Shown: piece by piece, positions 25,042 to 36,477 of the stretch
Numbering within the stretch: position 1 is the stretch's first letter
Layout of the letters: every line of letters starts with the position of its first letter
Assembly (NCBI GenBank): GCA_902790495.1
Contig: CADASK010000028.1
Span: 1 to 64,000 of the forward strand
Source of the DNA: an uncultured Eubacteriales bacterium
GTDB taxonomy: Bacteria > Bacillota > Clostridia > Christensenellales > Aristaeellaceae
Direction of reading: 5' to 3'
DNA length: 64,000 nucleotides
Position numbers and translations under genes: made by a program
The notes under the pieces: model-generated
The model's input: only the letters and a program-made list of their open reading frames with translations
What the model was told of the DNA's origin: nothing
Databases searched by the model: none

Positions 25042-25326
25042 ATGAAGCAGAAGAAAACGCCAATGCGCATGTGCCTGGGCTGCCGCGAGATGAAGCCCAA
25101 GCCGGAGCTGATCCGCGTCGTGCGCGCGCCCGACGGCGCCGTCTCGCTCGACCCGGTGGGCAAAAAGCCGGGCCGCGGGGCCTACGTGTGCCGCAATGCG
25201 CAGTGCCTGACCCGCGCCATCCGCCAGAAGCAGCTGGAGCGCCAGCTCGAAGCGCCCCTGGGCGAGGAAACCGCCGCGGCGCTGCAGGCGGAACTGGACG
25301 CGCTTTCCGCAGGGGAGGCGACGTGA
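25042..25326 (+). CDS. ylxR: YlxR-family nucleic-acid-binding protein (RnpM)
   Basis: 94 residues. The core MRMCLGCREMKPKPELIRVVR and GRGAYVCRNAQCLTRAI are the YlxR/DUF448 signature, with GRGAYxC conserved. In Bacillus the homologue (RnpM) modulates RNase P by binding its RNA. ATG 25042 (MKQKKTP) is my choice; the nearest purine-rich stretch is AAAGGATGGGG, farther than usual, so initiation may be weak or start at the ATG of MRMC. It overlaps the ylxQ start region. Two inverted R1 copies separate it from nusA. Confidence 0.9.
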   Translation: MKQKKTPMRMCLGCREMKPKPELIRVVRAPDGAVSLDPVGKKPGRGAYVCRNAQCLTRAIRQKQLERQLEAPLGEETAAALQAELDALSAGEAT

Positions 25327-25328
25327 GC

Positions 25329-25675
25329 ATGGACGAGCAGAAGGTGCGGGGCCTGATGGGCCTGACCGTGCGCGCCCACCAGGCGACCTTCGGCGAGGAC
25401 GGCTGCCTGAAGGCCCTGCGCAAGGGCCAGTGCGCGCTGCTGCTGGCGGACGAGACGCTCTCCCCGGCGGTGATGGAGAAATACCGCCAGGCGTGCGAGC
25501 GAAACGGCACGCTGCTGCGGGTGCTTCCGCCGGGACTCCTCGGCGAGGCGACAGGGCGTCCCGGCAAGGCCATGGCGGTCGCGCCGGGCGGGCTGGCCAC
25601 GGAGCTGGCCCATCAACTATCGACAGACATTCAGCCGCGAGAGGCGGCAAAACATAGCGGGGGTGCAATCGCCGA

Positions 25676-25679
<4 letters not shown>
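25329..25679 (+). CDS. ylxQ: YlxQ, L7Ae-family RNA-binding protein
   Basis: 116 residues. The opening [20 protein letters not shown] and the [13 protein letters not shown] segment match the L7Ae/L30e-like YlxQ family that sits between ylxR and infB in Firmicutes; RNA kink-turn binding is the family activity. ATG 25329 has GGAGG ten bases upstream; a GTG at 25323 that overlaps the ylxR stop is an alternative. The protein is more divergent than usual in its C-terminal third. Its stop overlaps the infB start as ATGA. Confidence 0.85.
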
Positions 25680-28678
<2,999 letters not shown>

Positions 28679-28706
28679 TCTTCCCCCGGGTAGCCAGAGC
28701 CTTGAC

Positions 28707-28745
28707 AGCCGGGCCCGGTGAGCGAGCAGCTTGCCCGGCCCGGCT
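28707..28745 (+). terminator. GC-rich hairpin after infB
   Basis: AGCCGGGCCCGG pairs with CCCGGCCCGGCT over a 14-base loop, followed by GGTTTCAATTC. The stem is strong but the U-run is poor. No gene is seen in 28746-28849. Confidence 0.6.
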
Positions 28746-28849
28746 GGTTTCAATTCTCATGTATGAACGGCTGAGTGTTGGATGTGCGACGGCAGCCTGA
28801 ATGCTGCTGCTCAGTGTGGTTTTTGCATGAAGGATAGGAGGATGAAACC

Positions 28850-30241
28850 ATGCGCAAATGGACGGTATGCCTGTTGGTTCTGGCGGTGCTGATGCTTGCG
28901 GTAACCGCCATTGCGGAGGAACCGCAGAGAGAGGTCATCACCAGCGGGGATTGGCAGTATGTCGTGCTGGAGGATGGGACGGCGGAAATTGTAAAATATA
29001 CAGGAGAAGCTGAGACGCTGACGATACCAGATACTCTGGATGGGAAAAGCGTGACGGGGATCGGAGACGGTGCTTTTGAAAAATGTAGATGCCTGACGAG
29101 CATCACGCTTCCTGAAGGTGTGACGAGCATCGGAGATAGAGCATTTGATTCTTGTTACGAACTGACGAGCATCACGTTGCCAGACAGTGTTACGAGTATC
29201 GGATCAAATCCCTTTAATACTTGCATGAAACTAACGAGTATTAATGTGTCTCCTGATCATAATTACCTTGCAGTGATCGATGGTGTGCTGTTGAGTAAAC
29301 CTGACAAAAGACTGGTATTTTATCCCCAAAGCAAAAAAAATACTGCATACGAAATACCAAGAGGAATCAGTATTATTGGAGAGAATGCGTTCTCTTGGTG
29401 TGTTAGGCTGACGAGCATCACACTGCCGGATAGCGTAACGAGTATCGAAGACAGCGCCTTCAATAATTGTATCAGCTTGACAGGTCTCATGTTGCCAGAT
29501 AGTGTGACGAGCATTGGGAAAAATCCTTTTTATGGTTGCAGCGAAATATCGAGCATTCATGTATCCCCTGATCATAACTATCTTGCGGTAATCGATGGCG
29601 TGCTGTTCAGCAAACCGGACAAACGATTAGTATGTTATCCTCAAAGCAAAACAAATACTGCATACGAAATACCAAGAGGGATTAGCATTATCGGAGACAA
29701 TGCATTCTATTTTTGTAGCAGCCTGACGAGCATCACGCTGCCGGATAGTGTAACGCGTATAGGAGACAGCGCTTTCAATAACTGCAGCAGCTTGGCAAGT
29801 ATCATGTTGCCAGATAGTGTGATGAGTATTGGAGACGGGGCATTCGATTGGTGTAGTAGCTTGACAAGCATCACACTGCCGGATAGTGTGATGAGTATCG
29901 GAAATAGAACGTTTTCTCGGTGTAACAAGCTGACATGTATTTCAATCCCGGAAAGCGTAACGAGCATTGGAGACAGTGCATTCTCTTTGTGTAGCAGCCT
30001 GACGAGCATCACGCTACCGGATAGGATAATGAGCATCGGAGATCGTGCATTTTCTTATTGTAGCAGTCTGACGAGTATCACAATTCCAGGGAGCGTTACA
30101 AGCATTGGCAAAGATGCTTTCTACGAGTGTGCTAATCTTATCCTCACCGTCCCGCGAAACAGTTACGCTGCCCAATACTGCAAAGAGAACAATCTTAACT
30201 ACACCTACCCTGACGCCAATGACTGGCTCACAGCCCCATAA
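28850..30241 (+). CDS. Secreted BspA-like leucine-rich-repeat protein
   Basis: 463 residues. Signal peptide MRKWTVCLLVLAVLMLAVTA with AIA-EE cleavage. Then about fourteen LRR_5 units with core LPDSVTSIGDxAFxxCSSLTSIT. Two long near-identical non-repeat blocks (from HVSPDHNYLAVIDGVL) at about 29245-29350 and 29560-29670 show internal duplication. The C-terminus ends after YAAQYCKENNLNYTYP with no sorting signal or anchor. The gene is visibly lower in GC than the housekeeping genes on both sides, and it separates infB from rbfA, which are usually adjacent. RBS ATAGGAGG precedes the ATG. Likely cell-surface binding; ligand unknown. Related in type to the partial gene at the window start. Confidence 0.93.
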   Translation: MRKWTVCLLVLAVLMLAVTAIAEEPQREVITSGDWQYVVLEDGTAEIVKYTGEAETLTIPDTLDGKSVTGIGDGAFEKCRCLTSITLPEGVTSIGDRAFDSCYELTSITLPDSVTSIGSNPFNTCMKLTSINVSPDHNYLAVIDGVLLSKPDKRLVFYPQSKKNTAYEIPRGISIIGENAFSWCVRLTSITLPDSVTSIEDSAFNNCISLTGLMLPDSVTSIGKNPFYGCSEISSIHVSPDHNYLAVIDGVLFSKPDKRLVCYPQSKTNTAYEIPRGISIIGDNAFYFCSSLTSITLPDSVTRIGDSAFNNCSSLASIMLPDSVMSIGDGAFDWCSSLTSITLPDSVMSIGNRTFSRCNKLTCISIPESVTSIGDSAFSLCSSLTSITLPDRIMSIGDRAFSYCSSLTSITIPGSVTSIGKDAFYECANLILTVPRNSYAAQYCKENNLNYTYPDANDWLTAP

Positions 30242-30260
30242 ATTCCTCGCGGCAGCAAGC

Positions 30261-30301
30261 CCTCTCCGGCCCTTCGGGCCACCTCTCCCAGAGGGAGAGG
30301 C
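30261..30301 (+). repeat. R2-like palindrome
   Basis: CCTCTCCGGCCC-TTC-GGGCC stem and CCTCTCCC-AGA-GGGAGAGG stem; same architecture as R2 but different sequence. Sits after the BspA-like stop. Confidence 0.65.
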
Positions 30302-30358
30302 AAGAAAAAACCCGGTCCAGCTGCCGTATTCATAATCAAGCCGGACACCCGTCCTTGG

Positions 30359-30403
30359 CTCTCCCTCTGGGAGAGCTGTCAGCCGCAGGCTGACTGAGAG
30401 GGC
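30359..30403 (-). repeat. R2-like palindrome, inverted
   Basis: GCTCTCCCTCTGGGAGAGC and GTCAGCC-GCA-GGCTGAC followed by GAGAGGG, the reverse-oriented counterpart of the copy at 30261. Confidence 0.65.
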
Positions 30404-30441
30404 TAAGAAGAGCTGTCAGCGGCTGAAATGCAACGAATCAC

Positions 30442-30486
30442 CCTCATCCGGCGCTTCCGCGCCACCTTCCCCCAGAGGGGGAAGGC
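30442..30486 (+). repeat. R2 palindromic intergenic repeat, copy 6
   Basis: CCTCATCCGGCGC-TTCC-GCGCC and CCTTCCCCC..GGGGGAAGG, 24 bases before rbfA. Confidence 0.75.
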
Positions 30487-30510
30487 AAATCAACACAAAG
30501 GAGTACCACC

Positions 30511-30900
30511 ATGCCAAACAATTACCAGCGTATAGACCGCATTTCCGAGGAGGTTCGCCGCGAGGTGGACCGCATCATCCGCGACGAGCTGCACGACCCG
30601 CGCATCGACGGCACCTTCTCCGTCACCCGGGCGGAGGTCACCCGCGACCTGCGCTACGCCAAGATCTACGTCTCCGTGCTGGAGGACGACAAGCGCGCGC
30701 CCTTCCTGGCGGCCTGCAAGAGCGCCGCGGGCTACATCCGCCGCGCCTTGGGCAAGGAGATGATCATCCGCACCGCACCGGAGCTGATCTTCGTTGAGGA
30801 CAACAACATCGCCTACGGCGTGCACATCGCCAAGGTGCTCAAGGACGTGGACATGGGCGACTGGACGGACGAAGAGACCGGGAACGCGGAGGAGCTATGA
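30511..30900 (+). CDS. rbfA: Ribosome-binding factor A
   Basis: 129 residues. Cold-responsive 30S maturation factor with a KH-like fold. NNYQRIDRISEEVRREVDRIIRDELHDPRI is the standard opening, followed by SVTRAEVTRDLRYAKIYVSVL and the late TAPELIFVEDNNIAYG segment. AAAGGAG precedes the ATG. Stop overlaps the nrnA start (ATGA), and nrnA, truB and ribF follow with the same 4-base overlaps, so this is a tightly coupled operon, the usual continuation of the infB block. Confidence 0.95.
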   Translation: MPNNYQRIDRISEEVRREVDRIIRDELHDPRIDGTFSVTRAEVTRDLRYAKIYVSVLEDDKRAPFLAACKSAAGYIRRALGKEMIIRTAPELIFVEDNNIAYGVHIAKVLKDVDMGDWTDEETGNAEEL

Positions 30901-31901
30901 GCGATCGCAATCTGTCAGCCCTGGCGGAGACCCTTCGTGCGGCGCAAAGCGTCTGCCTGGTCTCCCATGAATTCCCGGACGGGGACACCATCGGCTCGGC
31001 CCTGGCCCTGCGCATCGGCCTGGAGCGCCTGGGCAAGACTGTGGAGCACTTCTGCGTGCACAAGGTGCCGGACAACCTGATGGAGCTGCCGGGCGCAACC
31101 CGGGTTCGCCTGGCGGAGAGCCTGCGCGGGGACGAGCGCTTCGATCTGCTGCTGTGCGTGGACATCGCCGACGAGCGGCGCGCGGGCACGCTGGACGGCA
31201 AGCCTGTGATGGACATGCTGCGCGTCCGCTGTGCCCGCACGGCCCAGGTGGATCACCACGGCACCAACCCAGGCTACTGCGAGGTGAACAGCGTGGACGG
31301 TAGCGCGGCGGCTGCGGGCCTTTTGGTGCGCGAGCTGCTGGACGTGCTGGGCGTCGCGCTGGATACGGACCTCGCGGCTTGCCTGTACACCGCCATCGCC
31401 ACGGACACCGGCAACTTCTCCCACGGCAACACGTCGGCGGAGGTCTTCCGCGCGGCGGCGTCGCTGATGGATGCCGGGCTGGAGCTGACCCGGTGGAACC
31501 GCCGCCTGTTCGTGGAGCGCGCCATGCCCAAGCAGCTGCTGATCGCCCGCGCCATGAACTCCCTGCGCTACCTGTGCGGGGGACGGCTGGGCGTCATCAC
31601 CCTGTCCCGGCAGGACTTTGCCGAGGCGAAGGCCACCGCGGAGCACGCCGACGATATTGTGAACATCGCCCTGGATACCGAGGGCACGGTGATGGCCCTG
31701 CTGGCCCGGGAGGAGGCGAGCGGCGGCATCAAGTGCAGCCTGCGCGCCCTGGCGCCCCTGCGGGTGGACGAGATCGCCCGCTCCTTCGGCGGCGGCGGCC
31801 ATGCCCAGGCCTCCGGCTGCACGGTGGCGGGTGAACTGGGCGAGGTCACCGAGCGGGTGACAGCGGCGATGGAAAAGGAACTGAAAAAACAGAACGTATG
31901 A
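30897..31901 (+). CDS. nrnA: DHH-family oligoribonuclease / pAp phosphatase NrnA
   Basis: 334 residues. Degrades very short RNAs and removes the 3' phosphate of pAp. DHH domain motifs are in order: SHEFPDGDTIGSALAL (variant of SHxxPDGD), CVDIAD, QVDHHGTNPGY (DHH) and TDTGNFSHGNTSAE; the C-terminal DHHA1 domain ends FGGGGHAQASGC, which binds the substrate. Overlaps rbfA and truB by four bases on each side. In this position (rbfA-nrnA-truB) the gene is standard for Firmicutes. Confidence 0.95.
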   Translation: MSDRNLSALAETLRAAQSVCLVSHEFPDGDTIGSALALRIGLERLGKTVEHFCVHKVPDNLMELPGATRVRLAESLRGDERFDLLLCVDIADERRAGTLDGKPVMDMLRVRCARTAQVDHHGTNPGYCEVNSVDGSAAAAGLLVRELLDVLGVALDTDLAACLYTAIATDTGNFSHGNTSAEVFRAAASLMDAGLELTRWNRRLFVERAMPKQLLIARAMNSLRYLCGGRLGVITLSRQDFAEAKATAEHADDIVNIALDTEGTVMALLAREEASGGIKCSLRALAPLRVDEIARSFGGGGHAQASGCTVAGELGEVTERVTAAMEKELKKQNV

Positions 31902-32809
31902 ACGGATTTCTGAACATCCTCAAGCCCCCGGGCATGACCAGCGCCGCGGTGGTGGGCAACGTCCGCCGCCTGACCGGCGAAAAGCGCGTCGGCCACGCGG
32001 GCACCCTCGATCCTGAGGCGGCTGGCGTGCTGCCGGTGATGGTGGGCCGCGCGGCGCGCCTCTTCGATTACCTCACCGAGAAGGAAAAGACCTACGTCGC
32101 CGAGTGCGCCTTCGGCTGCGAGACCGACACCCAGGACGCCCAGGGCACCGTGACCCGCACGGGCGACGCCTATCCGACCCTGGACGCGGTGAAGGCGGCG
32201 GCGCAGAGCCTGACCGGCGACATCCTGCAGCGGCCCAGCGCCTACAGCGCGGTGAAGCGGGACGGCAAGGCCCTGTACGAGCTGGCGCGGGCCGGGCGGA
32301 GCGTGGAGATCGAGCCGAGGCCCGTGCACATTGAGCGGATCGACGTCGGCCCGGAGACCGGGAACCACGGCGTGATGCTGACCGTGACCTGCGGCCGGGG
32401 CACCTACATCCGCGCCCTGTGCGAGGACATCGGGCGGCTGTGCGGCTGTCCGGCCCACATGCGGTTTCTGCTGCGGACGCGCACCGGCGTGTTCGATATC
32501 GCCGACGCGGTGACGCTGGAGGAGGCCGCCGAGGCTGCGGCGCAGGGGCGGCTGGCCGAGCTGCTGACGCCGATGGACGCGCCGCTGGGGCATCTGCCGC
32601 GGCTGGAGGTGCCGGAGGCGTGGTACAAGCCGGCCTTCAACGGCGTGAGTTTGCCGGTGGAGGCTTTCGGCGCGGAGCAGCTGGCGGAAGAAACGCTGGT
32701 CCGCCTGTACGCGGGCGAGGTGTTTTTGGGGCTTGCGAGCAGGCAGGGGGAAACCATGACCTGGCGGGTCATTCTGGCTGATCATAAAGATATGGAGAGT
32801 TGCCGATGA
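31898..32809 (+). CDS. truB: tRNA pseudouridine-55 synthase TruB
   Basis: 303 residues. Makes pseudouridine 55 in the T-loop of tRNAs. NGFLNILKPPGMTS opens the protein; motif II GHAGTLDPEAAGVLPV carries the catalytic Asp, and YSAVKRDGKALYELARAG and CGRGTYIRALCEDIG are the other conserved blocks. ATGA overlaps at both ends couple it with nrnA and ribF. Nothing unusual in length or motifs. Confidence 0.96.
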   Translation: MNGFLNILKPPGMTSAAVVGNVRRLTGEKRVGHAGTLDPEAAGVLPVMVGRAARLFDYLTEKEKTYVAECAFGCETDTQDAQGTVTRTGDAYPTLDAVKAAAQSLTGDILQRPSAYSAVKRDGKALYELARAGRSVEIEPRPVHIERIDVGPETGNHGVMLTVTCGRGTYIRALCEDIGRLCGCPAHMRFLLRTRTGVFDIADAVTLEEAAEAAAQGRLAELLTPMDAPLGHLPRLEVPEAWYKPAFNGVSLPVEAFGAEQLAEETLVRLYAGEVFLGLASRQGETMTWRVILADHKDMESCR

Positions 32810-33708
32810 GAATCCTTCGCGATCCGGCCCTGGCGGGGCCGTGTGTGCTGATCCTGGGCATGTTCGACGGTGTCCACCGGGGACATCAGGCGCTGCTGAT
32901 GCGCGGGGCCGAGCTGGCGGAGGCCCACGAGCTGCCGCTGGTGGTGTGCACCTTTGAGCCGCACCCGCTGGAGGTGCTGATGCCCGACCGCGCGCCGAAG
33001 CGCCTGACTACCCCGGCCGAGCGCGCCGGGCTGATGGCCTCCTTCGGCGTGGACGATCTGTGCGTGCACGCCTTCACCCATGAGCTGGCGAGCCAGACGC
33101 CCGAGGCCTTTGCCCGGATGCTCACGGAGATCTACCAGCCCCGGTATGTGGTGTGCGGCTTCAACTTCACCTTCGGGCGCGAGGGCCGCGGCAACGGCAG
33201 CCTGCTGTGCGCCTACGGTGCGGCCCACGGCTTTGAGACCTGCGTGATCCCCGCGGTGGAGGTGGACGGCGAGACCGTGTCCTCCACGAGGGCCCGCAAG
33301 GCGCTGGAGGCCGGCGACATCCGCGCCCTGAGCCGGATGCTCGGCCACGCCTGGACGCTGACGGGCCTGGCGGAGGATGCCGAGAGTGTTACGGGGGCTG
33401 TCCGCGTGGACGGCCCGGCGGTGAAGGCGCTGCCTGCCTGCGGGGTCTACGCCTGCTACGTGAGCCTGCGGGACGGCGAGAGCTTCCGGGCGATGGTGCA
33501 GGTCAGCCGCACGACGGAGGAGGACAGTCCGAAGACTGTGACCGCCATGCTGCTGGACGAGCGGGTGAAGCTGGCCGGCGAAATGGTGAGGCTGACCTTC
33601 ATGGAGTGCCTGCGCCCGGCAAAGCGCTTTGACTCCCCGGAGGCCTACACCGCGCAGCTTCAGCAGGACGCGGAAACTGCCAAAGCGTATTTTACGCGGA
33701 TTAAATAA
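32806..33708 (+). CDS. ribF: RibF-like FAD synthetase with a degenerate riboflavin-kinase domain
   Basis: 300 residues. The N-terminal FMN adenylyltransferase half is intact: LGMFDGVHRGHQALL has the nucleotidyltransferase GxFDGxHxGH motif, followed by CTFEPHPLEV and the VSSTRARKALEAGD motif (family SSTxIR). The C-terminal riboflavin kinase half lacks the glycine-rich GxxxGFPTAN motif that binds Mg-ATP; the same place reads LAEDAESVTGAVRVDGPAVKALP. The later NIGxxPT and E-x-H segments are also not recognisable. So it may make FAD from FMN without kinase activity. ATG 32806 overlaps the truB stop and has GGAG eight bases upstream. Confidence 0.88.
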   Translation: MRILRDPALAGPCVLILGMFDGVHRGHQALLMRGAELAEAHELPLVVCTFEPHPLEVLMPDRAPKRLTTPAERAGLMASFGVDDLCVHAFTHELASQTPEAFARMLTEIYQPRYVVCGFNFTFGREGRGNGSLLCAYGAAHGFETCVIPAVEVDGETVSSTRARKALEAGDIRALSRMLGHAWTLTGLAEDAESVTGAVRVDGPAVKALPACGVYACYVSLRDGESFRAMVQVSRTTEEDSPKTVTAMLLDERVKLAGEMVRLTFMECLRPAKRFDSPEAYTAQLQQDAETAKAYFTRIK

Positions 33709-33758
33709 CACTCTTTCTATTCGTTCCATATTGATCTGTTCAATATCGAGGCGGCGAG

Positions 33759-33856
33759 CGAAGGGGTGCAGGGGGCTCGGAGCGCCCGGAAAACGCCATG
33801 TTATGGCGTTTTCAGCGGAGAGCGGGCGGCAGCCCCGGACCGATCGCAAAGCCCCC
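33759..33856 (+). repeat. R1 copy 8, interrupted by R4 and truncated
   Basis: CGAAGGGGTGCAGGGGGC, then R4 (33777-33841), then GATCGCAAAGCCCCC. The second hairpin of R1 is missing; coding sequence of the deaminase-like gene continues directly. Confidence 0.8.
33777..33841 (+). repeat. R4 nested palindromic element, copy 1
   Basis: GAGCGCCCGGAAAACGCCAT..ATGGCGTTTTCAGCGGAGAGCGGGCGGCAGC pattern, inserted in the centre of R1. Perfect AAAACGCCAT/ATGGCGTTTT stem. It carries the likely start codon of the next gene. Confidence 0.8.
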
Positions 33857-36295
33857 GTCGAGCTGGACCGCGCGGGGGACGCGCTGACCTACACCCTGCG
33901 CACCCCGAACCACGCCACCGGCAACCTGATCACCAATCTGGCGCGGGTCTGCGGCCTGCCGCTGAGCTTCGACCCGGACGGGCTGAAGGTCATCCGCGGG
34001 GAGATCCCCTGCTATGTGGACGACCGCAACCGCGAGGTCTTCGTGCTGCGCATGGGCGACACCAAGGTGGCCAACATCTACCCGGACGGCGCGGTGGAGC
34101 GCAAGGCCTACATCCCGGCCATCGCCAAGACGCTGATGAGCCAGACCAAGGATTACCGCCTGGACATCCGCAAGACCCTGGTGAAGACCTACATCCTCCG
34201 GGACGTGAAATTCCGCGCCGACCTGCACACCCACATGAACGCGAACCTCGACCCGGACATCCTCATCGCCCTGGGCATCCGCCACCAGATCCGCTACCCG
34301 CTGTACTACATCAGGAAGCTGGGCCTGCGGATGACGGCGCAGCAGCGGGACGAGCTGGAGATACGCCGGGCCGCGGAGGCGGAGTGCTGGGCGGATTCCG
34401 GACTGAAGGGCAAGTACCTCGACCGGAAGATCGACGACAACACCTTCATCAACTTTGCGGATTTCATGCTCTCCAGCCCGGAGAACACGGCCTACAACCT
34501 GCCGCGCATCCGCGCCTCGCTGACCATCCTGAAGGACGGCCAGGCGGTGTTCACCAACCTGGAGAAGGTGTACCTCTACCGCTACGTCTTCACGAAGGGA
34601 CAGCCCCACGGCGACCGCGTGCCGCCGGGGAATATTGGCCGCATCCCGGACCGGGACATCGTGCGGGCGCTGGAGCGGATGGAGGCGGACGGCAGGCACC
34701 CGGTCTTCCGGGACAACACGGTCTTCGAGGACAAGCTGCTGTGGATCGCGCGCTCGGCCGCGGCCAAGGGCGTGCGCTACATGGAGATCTCCGACACGGC
34801 CCTGGTTAAGCCCGCCGAGGCGCCGCGCATGCTGGCCCAGGCGCACCGGGTGCTGCCCGCCGTGGAGCGGGAGACCGGCGTCGTCATCCGCTTCCTGGCG
34901 GGCATCCGCCGGATCCCGCTGACCCTTGTGCGGGATCAGATCGCGGCCCAGGGCACCCTGCGGGACAGCCTGCGCACGGTGCGCGCCGTGGCCTGCGACC
35001 CCTACGTGGCGGGCAGCGACATCCTGGGCGAGGAGATCAACGACATCCGCGAGCTGCAGCCGGTGATCCGCGAGCTGGTGCGCGTGGCCGGGGAGAACGA
35101 GGGCTTCACCCTGCGCATTCACGCGGGCGAGAACGATTCCCTGCGGGACAACGTGGCCAACAGCCTGCGCTGCGTGCGGGAGTCCCTGGCTCCCGGCCAG
35201 CCCATGCCGGCCCTGCGCATAGGCCACGGCCTGTACACCGCCAACCTGGCCTCCCGCAAGGGACGCCAGCTGATCGAGGATCTGCGCGGGAGCGGGGCGG
35301 TGCTGGAGTTCCAGATCACCTCCAACGTGCGGCTCAACAACCTCTCGGAGCTCTCGCATCATCCGCTGAAGCAGTACCTGCGGGGCGGCATTCCCTGCGT
35401 GCAGGGCACGGACGGCGGCGCGCTCTACGGCACGGACTCCATCGACGAGGAGCTGTCGCTGGAGCGCTTCCTCGAGCTGAGCCACGAGGAGCTGCTGGCC
35501 ATGCGCCGGGCCGAGGACAGCGTGCGGGAGCAGGGCATGAAGGCCCTCAGCCGCAAGCGCGCGGGCTTCGCGGCCCTGGTGAAGGGCGCGGACATCGAGA
35601 GCTTCTACGCGTCGCGCATCGCGGCCGTGGAGGAGGACGGCACCGCCCTGACCGGCGGCAAGAAGCGGCTGGAGAGCGCCGCGGCCCTGGCGGAGCAGAT
35701 CTGCGGGATCGACACGGGCCGAGTGCCCGTGGTGCTGCTGGGCGGCAGCTTCAACAGCGACCGCCACACCACCCGGACTCGGGAGCCCTTCCTGCGGCTC
35801 ATCGACGCGCTGACAGAGCAGCTCGACCCGGAGAAGGTCTGCTTCGTGATCGGCCACCGGCTGACGGGCTACGAGGGCTACCTGGCGCGCCAGGCTCGAG
35901 GACGCTTCCCGCTCTGGGCCATCGTGCCGACCCGCCTGCGGGAGAGCGAGGCCGAGCGCCTGCGGGAGAGCGGCGCGGGTATCCGCGTCTCCATCGAGCC
36001 CAGCGGCATGGGCGTGTACAAGTCCTTCGCCTACGAGATCTTCAAGCGCAGGCCCTCGGTGCTCATCGCCCTGGACGGCAACTCCGCCGGGGCCAACACC
36101 GTGCAGGAGGCCAAGAACGGCAAGCGCCGGTGCCGCATCTTCGTCAGCCGCCACTCGCGGCTGCTCTCGGCCAAGGCGAGGTCGCTGGAGGGCTACGTGA
36201 GCCTGATCGGCGGCGACGAGACGGACGGCGGGGACGCCCGGGCCATCGCCGAGGCGGTGGAGAGCGTCTGGCTCGAGATGCGCGGCGAGGCTTGA
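33803..36295 (+). CDS. Adenosine-deaminase-like metallohydrolase fused to a Rossmann-like C-terminal domain
   Basis: About 830 residues from ATG 33803. The central part (about 130-590) has deaminase-type metal motifs: FRADLHTHMN with HxH near 141, TLRIHAGEND near 437, RIGHGLYT near 470 and TDGGALYGTDS near 536 in place of the usual SLNTDDP. The first about 110 residues match no domain I know. From about 640 (VVLLGGSFNSD..TRTREPF) an alpha/beta domain follows, containing VCFVIGHRLTGYEGYLA and VSIEPSGMGVYKSFAYEIF, which resembles SLOG/LOG-type nucleotide-related folds. Substrate unknown. ADA domains occur in nucleotide-based defence (for example RdrB), but no RdrA partner is present. The start falls inside repeat R4, with no good RBS. 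The frame is open back to 33629. Confidence 0.75.
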   Translation: MAFSAESGRQPRTDRKAPVELDRAGDALTYTLRTPNHATGNLITNLARVCGLPLSFDPDGLKVIRGEIPCYVDDRNREVFVLRMGDTKVANIYPDGAVERKAYIPAIAKTLMSQTKDYRLDIRKTLVKTYILRDVKFRADLHTHMNANLDPDILIALGIRHQIRYPLYYIRKLGLRMTAQQRDELEIRRAAEAECWADSGLKGKYLDRKIDDNTFINFADFMLSSPENTAYNLPRIRASLTILKDGQAVFTNLEKVYLYRYVFTKGQPHGDRVPPGNIGRIPDRDIVRALERMEADGRHPVFRDNTVFEDKLLWIARSAAAKGVRYMEISDTALVKPAEAPRMLAQAHRVLPAVERETGVVIRFLAGIRRIPLTLVRDQIAAQGTLRDSLRTVRAVACDPYVAGSDILGEEINDIRELQPVIRELVRVAGENEGFTLRIHAGENDSLRDNVANSLRCVRESLAPGQPMPALRIGHGLYTANLASRKGRQLIEDLRGSGAVLEFQITSNVRLNNLSELSHHPLKQYLRGGIPCVQGTDGGALYGTDSIDEELSLERFLELSHEELLAMRRAEDSVREQGMKALSRKRAGFAALVKGADIESFYASRIAAVEEDGTALTGGKKRLESAAALAEQICGIDTGRVPVVLLGGSFNSDRHTTRTREPFLRLIDALTEQLDPEKVCFVIGHRLTGYEGYLARQARGRFPLWAIVPTRLRESEAERLRESGAGIRVSIEPSGMGVYKSFAYEIFKRRPSVLIALDGNSAGANTVQEAKNGKRRCRIFVSRHSRLLSAKARSLEGYVSLIGGDETDGGDARAIAEAVESVWLEMRGEA

Positions 36296-36477
36296 ATGCC
36301 AGTTTCTGGCACTTGAACCGGATGCAAGGTTTGCAACTTTTTTTCCGCGGGCTGCAAAAACGCGGCGCTGGACGGCGGAGGTCTCCGCCCGGGCCCGCGC
36401 GCTGTACTCAGCCGGCAGGACAGGCCTGCGGCATGGAAAAACCGGCCAAACTTTTTTGCCTTTTTACAAGAAAAGAC

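Noticed and set aside
33803..36295. RADAR defence system
   Set aside because: Only the ADA-like part is comparable; no RdrA ATPase or accessory gene is present and the locus is otherwise housekeeping.
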